Program-made: the position numbers and the translations under genes
Notes under the pieces: generated by a model
Seen by the model: the letters and a program-made list of their open reading frames with translations, nothing else
Database searches by the model: none
Told to the model about the DNA's origin: nothing
Shown: positions 1 through 8,612 of the stretch, piece by piece
Layout of the letters: every line of letters starts with the position of its first letter
Position numbering within the stretch: the first letter of the stretch is position 1
Source of the DNA: Flavobacterium nitrogenifigens
GTDB taxonomy: Bacteria; Bacteroidota; Bacteroidia; Flavobacteriales; Flavobacteriaceae
DNA length: 64,000 nt
Assembly (NCBI RefSeq): GCF_003254565.1
Contig: NZ_QJRI01000171.1
Coordinates: forward strand, 1 to 64,000
Direction: 5' to 3'

Positions 1-1330
1 AAAAATTGTAGATGAATTATCGATAACGTCCTGAACTACATTTATATCACTAGAAGTTCCTTCTTCGTTTTTATACGTGTATGATCCCGCTCCATTATTG
101 GTAAGCGTAGTAATAGTTTCGTTTAGCTTAACAATATCATTAATATTGATAACCTTAGTGGTTCCCGTAGCATCAACGTAACTAAACTCATTTGTTGTTG
201 AGTTATACGTCACATTGCCTTCTGCCAACTCTGAAATCTGTTGGATGATAGTCGTTACAGCCGGATTATTGAAAATTGAAGAAGCGTTATTGATAACATC
301 TCCTACCACATCGATAGTTGTTACAGTTGCATCTTCACTTGTGTAAACATACTTGCCATCGTTAGCGGCATCTTTTACTAAAGTTGTGACAGTTTCTTTG
401 CTTTCAACAAGCTTTGTGATTTCGTTTACAACATCGGTGTTAGCAAAAATTGTAGATGAATTATCGATAACGTCCTGAACTACATTAATATCGCTAGAAG
501 CCCCTTCCTCGTTTTTATACGTGTATGATCCCGCTCCATTATTGGTAAGCGTAGTAACAGTTTCGTTTAGCTTAACAATATCATTAATATTGATAACCTT
601 AGTGGTTCCCGTAGCGTCAACGTAACTGAATTCATTTGTTGTTGAGTTGTACGTCACATTGCCTTCTGCCAACTCTGAAATCTGCTGGATGATAGTCGTT
701 ACAGCCGGATTATTGAAAATTGAAGAAGCATTAGTGATAACATCTCCTACCACATCAATAGTCGTTTCAGTTGCATCTTCACTTGTGTAAACATACTTGC
801 CGTTATTGGCTGTATCTTTTACTAAAGTCGTTACTGTCTGTTGGCTTTCAACTAAAGTCGTAATATCTTTTTTAACCTCAGTGTTACTGAAAATTGTAGA
901 TGAATTGTCAATAACATCCTGAACCACATTAATATCGCTAGAAGCTCCTTCTTCGTTTTTATACGTGTATGATCCCGCTCCATTATTGGTAAGCGTGGTA
1001 ATGGTTTCATTTAGCTTAACAATATCATTAATATTGATCACCTTAGTCGTTCCTGTTGCGTCAACGTAACTAAACTCATTTGTTGTTGAGTTATACGTTA
1101 CATTGCCTTCTGCCAACTCTGAAATCTGTTGGATGATAGTCGTTACAGCCGGATTATTGAAAATTGAAGAAGCATTAGTAATAACATCTCCTACCACATC
1201 AATAGTTGTGACCGTTGCATCTTCACTCGTATAAACATACTTGCCGTTATTGGCTGTATCTTTTACTAAAGTCGTTACGACCTCGTTAGCTTTTATAATT
1301 GATTCTATATCAATAACCTGCGTATTTCCT
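1..1330. repeat. 444-bp in-frame tandem repeat array
   Basis: The same sequence block recurs at exactly 444-bp spacing. For example, the motif AATTGTAGATGAATT starts near positions 4, 448 and 892. 444 is divisible by three, so each unit encodes 148 residues. Copies differ by scattered, mostly third-position changes, which suggests fairly recent amplification or gene conversion. About three units are visible and the array continues left of the window. Confidence 0.95.
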
Positions 1331-1692
1331 GCAATATCAATATAAGTAAACTGATTAGTAGTTGGATTAAAAGTAACATTTCCTGTACCATCCGGAACTT
1401 CTCCCGAAATTACAATTCTATTCCACTTGTCCTCATACCAATAGTAGTAACCAGGTTTAACATCGAGCACAGTCGCTGTATTAAAAACTAACAAACTGTT
1501 GATGTTTCCACTTTTAATTGTGGTTGCATCTGTTAAACCTGTTAACGCAACTCTCGGAATCAACATACCTTTGTCTGTAGCAAAAACTTCTAATTGTGCA
1601 GAAGGCGTCACCTCTTTTTTTCCTATTCCTACTTGTGAGTAAGCAGAATAACAACCTAGGACAAAAAGTAAAGGAAGTAATTTATTCTTCAT
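1..1692 (-). CDS. Secreted repeat protein, C-terminal part outside window
   Basis: Open reading frame with an ATG at 1690-1692 that runs off the left edge without a stop. It opens with a short basic and hydrophobic signal peptide ending near CYSAYSQ. Next comes a roughly 90-residue head that includes PGYYYWYEDKWNRI. The rest is a tandem array of 148-residue units, each made of two related halves carrying motifs such as DVITNASSIFNNP and DVIDNSSTIFSNT. The head closely matches the protein at 17610-18053, so the two are paralogues. Such repeats suggest a long surface or adhesin-like protein. No enzyme motif is visible and the full length is unknown. Function is inferred only. Confidence 0.85.
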   Translation of the reverse strand, partial: MKNKLLPLLFVLGCYSAYSQVGIGKKEVTPSAQLEVFATDKGMLIPRVALTGLTDATTIKSGNINSLLVFNTATVLDVKPGYYYWYEDKWNRIVISGEVPDGTGNVTFNPTTNQFTYIDIAGNTQVIDIESIIKANEVVTTLVKDTANNGKYVYTSEDATVTTIDVVGDVITNASSIFNNPAVTTIIQQISELAEGNVTYNSTTNEFSYVDATGTTKVININDIVKLNETITTLTNNGAGSYTYKNEEGASSDINVVQDVIDNSSTIFSNTEVKKDITTLVESQQTVTTLVKDTANNGKYVYTSEDATETTIDVVGDVITNASSIFNNPAVTTIIQQISELAEGNVTYNSTTNEFSYVDATGTTKVININDIVKLNETVTTLTNNGAGSYTYKNEEGASSDINVVQDVIDNSSTIFANTDVVNEITKLVESKETVTTLVKDAANDGKYVYTSEDATVTTIDVVGDVINNASSIFNNPAVTTIIQQISELAEGNVTYNSTTNEFSYVDATGTTKVININDIVKLNETITTLTNNGAGSYTYKNEEGTSSDINVVQDVIDNSSTIF

Positions 1693-2232
1693 AATCATTA
1701 AAACATTAAATTAGGTTATTAAAAAAACATCTAAAAAAAACTCAATATCAACCTGTTACAAAAAAAGAGAGAAACTTACTCTGCAAACAAACTGCTATAG
1801 AATTATTTTAAAATCAAAAGAAAACTTTGACTGATAAAGGTCGCTGATAACAAGATGTTTGACCTGCCTCTAAAAGTTTTTAAACTTATAGATTAAGACA
1901 TTTTTTTCTGTGATAAGAAAAATGATTTTAGAATTCAATTGGGGAAAACAAAAAAAATCTGCTAAAAAAGACTCTTCTAACCCTAATCAAGCAACAATTA
2001 ATTTTTGTTTTACATACATGAACAGAATAGCTCAAGTAAATAGAGCATTAGTAAGGTATACCATAGCAATCTTTAAAATCTTATATTTAAAAATGCACAA
2101 AGCCAATTAAAAGTCAATTTGCTAAAAAACATCTTTTTAGATTTTTTTTTCTTACAAAACCAATTATTATGCTGAACTTTTGTATTTTTATCAATAGCAA
2201 TATTTATATACCTAACTTTAAAAGTAAACTAC
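1693..2232. other. Intergenic region without a convincing gene
   Basis: AT-rich spacer of 540 bp between two divergent genes, so it should hold both promoters. A 66-codon frame at 1910-2110 lies here, but it has lysine- and asparagine-rich, low-information content and no recognisable motif, so I do not call it a gene. No strong hairpin was seen. Confidence 0.5.
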
Positions 2233-2565
2233 ATGGGAAAATTTGTAATCACTACTAGAGCCAACGGAGAGTTCCAATTCAATTTAAAAGCTGGTAATGG
2301 TCAGACCATTCTAATGAGTGAAGGCTATACTACAAAAGCGGCCTGCAATAATGGTATCGAATCTGTAAAGACAAATGCGGAAGATGATAATCGCTATGAC
2401 AGAAAAGAATCTAGTAACGGAAAACCATATTTCAATCTAAAAGCAGGAAATGGTCAGATTATTGGCTCTAGCGAAATGTACGAAAGCGTAGCTGCTAGAG
2501 AAAACGGAATTGAATCTGTAAAGAAAAATGCTCCAGATGCAACAATTGACGATCAGACAGCATAA
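2233..2565 (+). CDS. YegP family (DUF1508) protein
   Basis: A 110-residue protein made of two tandem DUF1508 units, about residues 2-53 and 62-105. Each contains the family pattern F(Q/Y)FNLKAGNGQ(T/I)I followed by a serine/glutamate-rich turn, then NGIESVK. This is the usual size and two-unit form of YegP. The family has a small alpha/beta fold; its biochemical role is unknown, though it is often mentioned in connection with stress. The gene stands alone and ends just before a strong intrinsic terminator. Assignment to the family is firm; function is not known. Confidence 0.93.
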   Translation: MGKFVITTRANGEFQFNLKAGNGQTILMSEGYTTKAACNNGIESVKTNAEDDNRYDRKESSNGKPYFNLKAGNGQIIGSSEMYESVAARENGIESVKKNAPDATIDDQTA

Positions 2566-2584
2566 TCACAATCTATACATTATA

Positions 2585-2622
2585 AAAAAAGCTGTTTCTA
2601 TTTATTTAGAAACAGCTTTTTT
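2585..2622 (+). terminator. Intrinsic terminator after the YegP gene
   Basis: An 11-bp perfect stem (AGCTGTTTCTA with its complement), a 6-nt loop and flanking A and T runs lie 25 bp after the stop codon. The A run on the left means it may also work for the GH27 gene arriving from the other strand. Confidence 0.9.
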
Positions 2623-2669
2623 ATTAAATGATATTCCTTTATCAATTAGAACATCTGCTTGGTGTTGAT

Positions 2670-4040
2670 TTATTTCATAGTTTTTAATTGATATAAAACG
2701 GAACTATGCGGTTTTAAATTGACTGTTAATTCTTTTGAAGTTACTTTTGATTTTTCGTTTGTCCACATATTCAAAACTTGGGCTGTGCCAGAAATTCCTA
2801 CATCAGAAAGATTTACAGAAACTTTTTGCGAAACATTATCCGAAATATTGAATAAAGCTAAATAAACACTGCCGTCTTTTATATTCTTTGATGTAACGGC
2901 AATTTTTCCTTCCTTCTGAAAAAGCTGCTTTACATTGTTGCTTTCGTTATGCATTTTTAGGACCTCTTTATTCGTTAGTAATGATAAAGTAAAAACATCA
3001 TTACTAGGCAAATCGCCTCCAAAAAACAATGGCGATTTGAAGATATTAAAAAATGTAATCAAAGTATATTGTTCGTCTTTGATTAAACGCGTGATTCTAT
3101 CTTCGCCCCTTTCTCCTCTTACCGAAATGCGTCCTAACGGAATCATATCGCAATCTGGCCAAGTTCCTGGCGCGATATATGGATACCATTTTTGTGCTAC
3201 ATCCATTAAATGCGTAATATGTGGCCATGTATCCCAAACATCATCAACCATACGCCACATATTGGCATGAGTGCTTACGTGAGCGGCATCTGAAATTGGC
3301 GTTTCTCCCGGCGAAGTGCTTAATACAATTTTTCGTCCGCATTTGTCAATCGCATTTCTAATTAAGTTGATTTCGCTTTCATGATACGGTCTTGACAAAT
3401 CATCAATTTTAATAAAATCTACTCCCCATTGCGCATATAATTCGAAAATAGAATCATAATATTCCTGCGCTCCGGGTTTGTTGGCCACAACGGTATAGTT
3501 GTCTCTCAGCCATTCGCATTGCAAAGCAGTGGTATAAACCTGATCTGCTGTAATTCCGTTTGCTCCTTTTATGGGCAGTTTATCTTCAACTGCTTTTTTA
3601 GGAATGCCGCGCATGATATGGATTCCGAACTTTAATCCTTTTTTATGAATATAATCTGCTAAAGGTTTAAAACCTTGACCGTCTTTTGCTGAAGGAAATC
3701 GATTAACTGCGGGCAGATATCTTCCGTATTGATCGATTACATAACGCGGATCGGTCTGGTTATAACCTCCTGCTTTATCGTTTTCTACAAACCAGCGAAT
3801 ATCGACTACGATATACTCCCAGCCAAATTTCTTCAGTTCTTTTGCCATATAATCGGCGTTGGCTTTTACTTCGTGTTCTTCAACTGTTGGTCCGTAACAA
3901 TCCCAACTATTCCAACCCATTGGAGGTGTTTGGGCCCATTGTTTGAATTCTTCTTTCTGAAATGCTTTGGTTTGAGCATTTGATACTGTAGACAGAAAAA
4001 GTATTCCCATCGCCATTGTACATAAGTTTTTGATTTTCAT
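2670..4040 (-). CDS. GH27 family glycosidase (alpha-galactosidase type)
   Basis: A 456-residue exported protein, counted from the ATG at 4040, which begins a clear signal peptide (MKIKNLCTM to VSNAQ); a longer frame starting at 4070 lacks that logic. The GH27 barrel opens with TPPMGWNSWDCYG (residues 38-50). The expected nucleophile is the aspartate at about 213 in DFIKIDD, and the acid/base is in WRMVDD at 266-267. A beta-sandwich domain closes the protein. The family hydrolyses alpha-galactosides and some beta-L-arabinopyranosides. Its position next to rhamnose and lactate genes suggests it trims side chains of rhamnogalacturonan or arabinogalactan. Substrate is inferred. Confidence 0.88.
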   Translation of the reverse strand: MKIKNLCTMAMGILFLSTVSNAQTKAFQKEEFKQWAQTPPMGWNSWDCYGPTVEEHEVKANADYMAKELKKFGWEYIVVDIRWFVENDKAGGYNQTDPRYVIDQYGRYLPAVNRFPSAKDGQGFKPLADYIHKKGLKFGIHIMRGIPKKAVEDKLPIKGANGITADQVYTTALQCEWLRDNYTVVANKPGAQEYYDSIFELYAQWGVDFIKIDDLSRPYHESEINLIRNAIDKCGRKIVLSTSPGETPISDAAHVSTHANMWRMVDDVWDTWPHITHLMDVAQKWYPYIAPGTWPDCDMIPLGRISVRGERGEDRITRLIKDEQYTLITFFNIFKSPLFFGGDLPSNDVFTLSLLTNKEVLKMHNESNNVKQLFQKEGKIAVTSKNIKDGSVYLALFNISDNVSQKVSVNLSDVGISGTAQVLNMWTNEKSKVTSKELTVNLKPHSSVLYQLKTMK

Positions 4041-4144
4041 TGCAAGTGTGATTAAGTGTAAGTTATACACTTTAAAAATAATAAAAAAAACGTACTATAC
4101 TGATTTTTTTATTTTCTTATATGATCAATCACTTATAAATGAAA

Positions 4145-4178
4145 ATAAAAAATGCAGAAAAGTTACCCTTTCTGCATT
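4145..4178 (-). terminator. Intrinsic terminator after lutC
   Basis: A perfect 10-bp stem (AATGCAGAAA paired with TTTCTGCATT, loop 8 nt) is followed on the minus strand by a T-rich tract. It lies about 30 bp past the lutC stop, ending the lactate operon and separating it from the GH27 gene. Confidence 0.85.
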
Positions 4179-4206
4179 CATTATTTTATATTTTTTATTT
4201 GTTTTC

Positions 4207-4794
4207 TTAGTCCAATAAAAACACAATCAACCCTCTAGCCCCATGCGCACCAAGAACTAAAGATTGTTCAATATCTGCTGTTTTTGAAGGTCCAGCTATA
4301 AAAGTTCCAAAACCGTATTCCATATTTCCAATTCTTCGATAAGCCTGCTGCATGGTTGGCACAAGATCTTTTTTATGAACTATAATCGCTAAATATTGTG
4401 CTATGAAAGGCGCAACACGCTGTCCTAAAATCTCATCGGTTACCCAAAGTCCGCTGTTTTCTGCCACGCCGAAATGTGCTTTTACAACTGTCAATTCAAC
4501 ATCTTGAAGCGAATGCGGATCTACTGTTTTCCAATCTAAAGAAGCAATTTCTGAAAGTTCTGGAAGTGTTGTAATTAATCGTTTCTCCAAATTATAATTG
4601 GATTTGATGTAATTGATGATTTCGTTATAATCTGCAACTTCAACAGGATCTCCCCCAATTCCTTTTAAAACTGTTTTATAGGTTTCTAATACATCAAATT
4701 GTTCAGAACCTAAAAGATTTAAATCTGGCAGTTCTGAAACCAATTCTGGTTGATTTGCTTTTATTCTTTTTAAAATTTCGCCTTTACTACTCAT
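4207..4794 (-). CDS. lutC: LutC/LldG-type lactate utilization protein (LUD domain)
   Basis: A 195-residue LUD-domain protein. The start ATG at 4794 overlaps the last 8 bases of lutB (ATGAGTAG) and is preceded by AAAAAGGAA. A longer frame starting at 4860 would lie inside lutB and is rejected. Motifs typical of LutC are present near the C-terminus, such as GPSKTADIEQSLVLGAHGAR. Together with LutA and LutB it forms the iron-sulfur L-lactate oxidising complex that makes pyruvate. The tight overlap implies translational coupling. Identification is strong from the domain and operon. Confidence 0.93.
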   Translation of the reverse strand: MSSKGEILKRIKANQPELVSELPDLNLLGSEQFDVLETYKTVLKGIGGDPVEVADYNEIINYIKSNYNLEKRLITTLPELSEIASLDWKTVDPHSLQDVELTVVKAHFGVAENSGLWVTDEILGQRVAPFIAQYLAIIVHKKDLVPTMQQAYRRIGNMEYGFGTFIAGPSKTADIEQSLVLGAHGARGLIVFLLD

Positions 4795-6187
4795 TTCCTT
4801 TTTCTTTAGATTCTCGCGAATTTTTCTTGTACCATTCTCTAAAAGATTCTTCTGGAACATCTGGCATTTCGCGCTGATCGTACCATTTATTCATCTTATT
4901 ATTGACCATTCCTGGAATGTTCTTCATTACAAATCGTCCTGATTTTCCAGCAATATTAAAAACTGTCGGATTGGCTAAAACGGTAGCCATCGTTTTCATT
5001 GCAATAGTTTTAGCTTTTGGCGTATGTCCTTCTTTTACCAAAACCTGACGCCATTTGTATAATTGATCATGAATATCGATTTTTACTGGACAAACATTGG
5101 TACAAGAGCCACAAAGCGTACTGGCAAAAGGTAGATCGGCATTTTTGCTCATATCTAAGTTTGGCGCCAAAATAGAACCAATTGGTCCTGCAACCGCATT
5201 ATGATAACTATGGCCGCCACTTCGTCTATAAACTGGGCAAGTGTTCATACAAGCACCGCAACGAATACATTTTAACGAATTTCTAAAATCTTCTCTTCCT
5301 AATTGTGTACTTCTACCATTGTCTACAATTACGATATGCATTTCTTTTCCGTCTCTTGGTTTCTTGAAATGACTTGAAAAAGTAGTAATAGGCTGACCAG
5401 TTGCACTTCTTGCCAATAATCTCAAGAAAACCCCTAAATGTTCTCTTTTCGGAATCAGTTTCTCGAATCCCATACAGGCAATATGAACGTCTGCTAAATG
5501 CGCACCCATATCAGCGTTTCCTTCATTGGTACAAACCACAAATTCTCCAGTTTCTGCAACAGCAAAATTGACTCCTGTAAGCGCCACTTTTCTAGTCAAA
5601 AAAGTATTTCTCAAACTATGGCGAGCAGATTCTGTCAAATATTGCGGATTGAAATTTCCTTTTTCTGTACCTAAATGTTCGTGAAAAGTTTCGCTTACAT
5701 CTTCTTTCTTTAAGTGAATCGCCGGAAGCACGATATGACTTGGCGGTTCTTTTCGAAGCTGTACGATATATTCTCCTAAATCAGAATCGATTACTTCAAT
5801 TCCTTTTTCGGCTAAATAATCATTTAAATGGCATTCTTCTGTAAGCATCGATTTGGATTTCACCATTTGCTTTACATCATGTTTAGCCATGATCGAATGC
5901 ACGATTTCGTTGTGCTCTTTGGCATCGGCAGCCCAATGCACAGTTATTCCGTTTCGTTGGGCATTAGCCTCAAATTCAACTAAATAATCGTGAATATTAG
6001 AAAGCACATTAAATTTGATTTGAGAAGCAGTTTCACGAAGCAATTCCCAATCTGCTATTTGATGCGCTGATTTGTCTCTTTTAGCGCGAACAAACCAAAG
6101 TGTTTCATCATGCCAATTGACACGCTCTACGTCTTTATTGAACTTTGCTGCGGCTTCGCTGTGCTGTATTATTTTTTCTGATGACAT
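4787..6187 (-). CDS. lutB: LutB/LldF iron-sulfur L-lactate dehydrogenase subunit
   Basis: A 466-residue cytoplasmic protein with an N-terminal LUD domain (about residues 60-290). A ferredoxin-like region follows, with cysteines at 307, 310, 313 and 317 (CIRCGACMNTCP) and a second set at 359, 362 and 366 (CGSCTNVCP). This is the standard LutB layout and length. It is the electron-carrying core of the LutABC complex converting L-lactate to pyruvate. Since L-lactate is the predicted product of the RhaEW enzyme upstream, this operon completes rhamnose catabolism. A palindromic repeat separates it from lutA. Confidence 0.95.
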   Translation of the reverse strand: MSSEKIIQHSEAAAKFNKDVERVNWHDETLWFVRAKRDKSAHQIADWELLRETASQIKFNVLSNIHDYLVEFEANAQRNGITVHWAADAKEHNEIVHSIMAKHDVKQMVKSKSMLTEECHLNDYLAEKGIEVIDSDLGEYIVQLRKEPPSHIVLPAIHLKKEDVSETFHEHLGTEKGNFNPQYLTESARHSLRNTFLTRKVALTGVNFAVAETGEFVVCTNEGNADMGAHLADVHIACMGFEKLIPKREHLGVFLRLLARSATGQPITTFSSHFKKPRDGKEMHIVIVDNGRSTQLGREDFRNSLKCIRCGACMNTCPVYRRSGGHSYHNAVAGPIGSILAPNLDMSKNADLPFASTLCGSCTNVCPVKIDIHDQLYKWRQVLVKEGHTPKAKTIAMKTMATVLANPTVFNIAGKSGRFVMKNIPGMVNNKMNKWYDQREMPDVPEESFREWYKKNSRESKEKGNE

Positions 6188-6233
6188 TTTTAATTATTTA
6201 AAAGTCAATTTTGAAATGTTTATAATGATTTAT

Positions 6234-6333
6234 TTAACCGCAAAGTTCGCAAGGTTTTTACGCAAGGTTCGCAAAGAGATTTTTTACTCTTAGCGTGCTT
6301 TGCGTATTTTTTCTTTGCGAACTTTGCGGTTAA
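6234..6333. repeat. Dispersed palindromic repeat, CCGCAAAG family (copy A)
   Basis: A 100-bp element bounded by TTAACCGCAAAG and its exact inverse CTTTGCGGTTAA, with further internal TTCGCAAAG / CTTTGCGAA pairing. It can form one long hairpin. Related elements lie at about 20.2, 57.4, 58.5 and 60.6 kb. It sits between lutA and lutB and could affect mRNA stability or relative expression there. Confidence 0.9.
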
Positions 6334-6350
6334 AAAAACTACTCATATTT

Positions 6351-7091
6351 TTAGTTTTCGAGTGAATTTAATATTTCGGCAATATGAATGGTTTTAATTC
6401 TGCTTTTTTGTCTTTTTAGAATTCCATCCAAATGCATTAAGCAAGACATATCTCCACCTGTAATATAATCCACATCATGACTTTCGTGATCTTTGATACG
6501 ATCTTGTCCCATTTTTACAGAAACGGCTTCTTCGGTCACGCAAAATGTACCTCCAAAACCACAGCATTCGTCTTTTCTGGTTAAAGCAACCAAATCAAGA
6601 TCTTTAATACCGTGTAATAATTGTTCTGGTTTAGAGAAAAATGGTGCGTTTAATTCAGACATTTGCGAAAGCTTTAATCCACGCTGACCGTGACAGCTTA
6701 CGTGCATTCCGACTTTATATGGAAATCTTCCGTCGATATGATCGATTTTTAAAACGTCTGTAATAAATTCTGTAAGTTCGTAAACTATATTTCGTATTGC
6801 TGTCGCTTTCTCTTCTTGTTTTTCGTCATGCAAATGCTCTTTTACATGCAAAACACAGCTTCCAGAAGGACAAACTATATAATCAAATCCAGAAAAATTG
6901 GCAATAAAATTGGCGTCGCATCCTTTTGTTAAATGCGCATAACCGCTATTTGCCATTGGCTGTCCACAGCAGGTTTGCCCCATCGGAAATTCGACGTCAC
7001 AACCTAATTTTTGTAGTAATTCGTAGGTTGCAATTCCTACTTTTGGATAAAATTGGTCGACATAACAAGGTATAAAAAGTCCAATTTTCAT
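6351..7091 (-). CDS. lutA: LutA/LldE lactate utilization subunit (CCG domains)
   Basis: A 246-residue protein with two cysteine-rich CCG modules, near QTCCGQPMA and DECCGFGGTFC, as in LutA/LldE and heterodisulfide-reductase-like proteins. The start at 7091 gives MKIGLFIPCYVDQF, the usual N-terminus; an upstream extension to 7160 is not family-like. It is part of the LutABC L-lactate oxidase complex. It lies 95 bp downstream of the sugar kinase, on the same strand, which links it to the rhamnose operon. The lutA-lutB spacer of 163 bp is unusually long because of the inserted repeat. Confidence 0.94.
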   Translation of the reverse strand: MKIGLFIPCYVDQFYPKVGIATYELLQKLGCDVEFPMGQTCCGQPMANSGYAHLTKGCDANFIANFSGFDYIVCPSGSCVLHVKEHLHDEKQEEKATAIRNIVYELTEFITDVLKIDHIDGRFPYKVGMHVSCHGQRGLKLSQMSELNAPFFSKPEQLLHGIKDLDLVALTRKDECCGFGGTFCVTEEAVSVKMGQDRIKDHESHDVDYITGGDMSCLMHLDGILKRQKSRIKTIHIAEILNSLEN

Positions 7092-7186
7092 GTTGTAGTA
7101 TTTAGTGTGTTGTTCATTTGGCGTATAGAGTAAAAATGTAAAAAATACGTTTCTAAGCAAATTTACAACATACAGACCGTTTTTAC

Positions 7187-8548
7187 CTAATGTTTATAAA
7201 ATTTCAAGTCAATTAAATCGTTCTGAATTGGTTTCGGATTCCAATTATCATGAATTGCCAACGCTGCACCCAAAGCACTTGCCTGTGCCATCGAAGCGGC
7301 GTACACTTCAACGTCTGGAAAAGCTTCTGCCAATAAATTCATATAAATTGAATTTTTACTGAAACCTCCATCCACAAAAATCTTTTTTACCGGACTATTA
7401 TGAATGACCAAATTGGTAGAAAAAACCTGCTGTTCTACCAAATCCAGCATTAATTGATGATATGCTGTTTCGTAATCTTTATAATGCGAAAGATCTCTAT
7501 CTTGAAATGGGCATTCTTTCAAAATATCAAAATTGTACTTTTTAGGATAAATGATTTGAAAATTGAGAGCTCGCAAATTGGCTACGATTTTCTTATCAAA
7601 ATAAACTTCCTTGTACGTATCAACAGGAACATTAAAATGCTGTGCCAAACGTTTGGTCTGTACTTCATGTTCGTTTCCTGCAAACAATCTTGCCGCTTTT
7701 ACAGGCTTTTCTGTGTACTGCATGTAACATAGACAATCGTTTTGCGATTCGTCAAAAGTCAGCTGTTTGTTGTTGAACGGATTTAAAGAAATACTCCAAG
7801 TTCCCGTAGACAATAATACAAAAGGTTCCGTAAAATTGATTGTATATGGAATAATTGCCGATGAACTATCGTGTAAACCAACTCCAATTGCCAGATTATC
7901 ACGAGTCATAATCACATCTTTACCAAAATGGATTGGCGGTATTTTATCTGAAATACCTTCTTCTTTCAACCATTTATGGTATTTCATTTTTTTGAAATTC
8001 CACAAATTGGTGTGACAGCCAATACTTGTAATATCAGCGTATGCTTCATTCGTTAAAAGAAAACTTAAAAACTGCGGCAAATGCAGACAGTATTTTACTT
8101 TTTCAAATATTTCGGGTTTCTGTTCTTTTATACGGTAAATCTGCATTCCCGAATTTAAACTGCCCAAAACTGGAGAAGCTGTTTTTACAGCAAACTTTTT
8201 TTCTCCTTTATATTTTTCGTAGAAATCTGATTTTAAATCCTCTGGATAATCCTTTAAATAATTATACAGAGGAGTTAAAACTTTTCCATTTTCGTCTATA
8301 TAAACAAAACTGGCGCCGTAAGTGCTAAAATTGATGGCTTTTAAAACATAATCTTTAAGCTCTTTTATTTCAGATAATCGATCTAAAATCCAATTTTTAA
8401 GTACTTCGATATCTTCGCACGGAAATCCATCTTCGTCTGTGGTTTCCTCCAGATTAACCGATTTCTCCCAGACAATTTTATAATTTTCGTTAAATAAAAA
8501 AACCTTTTTGTTTGTTTTACCAATATCAAAAATCGCAACTACATTCAT
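7187..8548 (-). CDS. rhaB: FGGY family carbohydrate kinase, probable rhamnulokinase
   Basis: A 453-residue kinase of the FGGY fold. It shows the N-terminal phosphate motif AIFDIGKTNKK (residues 5-15), a second ATP motif LLSTGTWSISL near 245, and a C-terminal VDGGFSKNSIYMNLLAEAF segment followed by an alanine-rich helix. It would phosphorylate L-rhamnulose to L-rhamnulose 1-phosphate. The family alone does not fix the substrate. Its place between an RhaI-type isomerase and lutABC, with the matching aldolase nearby, makes rhamnulose the best guess. L-fuculose is the alternative. Confidence 0.82.
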   Translation of the reverse strand: MNVVAIFDIGKTNKKVFLFNENYKIVWEKSVNLEETTDEDGFPCEDIEVLKNWILDRLSEIKELKDYVLKAINFSTYGASFVYIDENGKVLTPLYNYLKDYPEDLKSDFYEKYKGEKKFAVKTASPVLGSLNSGMQIYRIKEQKPEIFEKVKYCLHLPQFLSFLLTNEAYADITSIGCHTNLWNFKKMKYHKWLKEEGISDKIPPIHFGKDVIMTRDNLAIGVGLHDSSSAIIPYTINFTEPFVLLSTGTWSISLNPFNNKQLTFDESQNDCLCYMQYTEKPVKAARLFAGNEHEVQTKRLAQHFNVPVDTYKEVYFDKKIVANLRALNFQIIYPKKYNFDILKECPFQDRDLSHYKDYETAYHQLMLDLVEQQVFSTNLVIHNSPVKKIFVDGGFSKNSIYMNLLAEAFPDVEVYAASMAQASALGAALAIHDNWNPKPIQNDLIDLKFYKH

Positions 8549-8612
8549 TTTTTTAATTGTAAATTGTTAATTATCAATTGTCAATTTATAATTAACAATT
8601 AATAATTTATAA

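Noticed and set aside
1-1330. Regular repeats suggesting a CRISPR array
   Set aside because: The unit is 444 bp, in frame, and part of a continuous coding sequence; there are no short repeats with unique spacers.
1910-2110. 66-codon frame on the plus strand
   Set aside because: Composition is that of random AT-rich DNA, with no motif, no clear ribosome site and no related neighbour.
3727-3740. ATCGATTACA half-site inside the GH27 gene
   Set aside because: Only a half match to the LacI-type operator, within coding sequence and far from any promoter.
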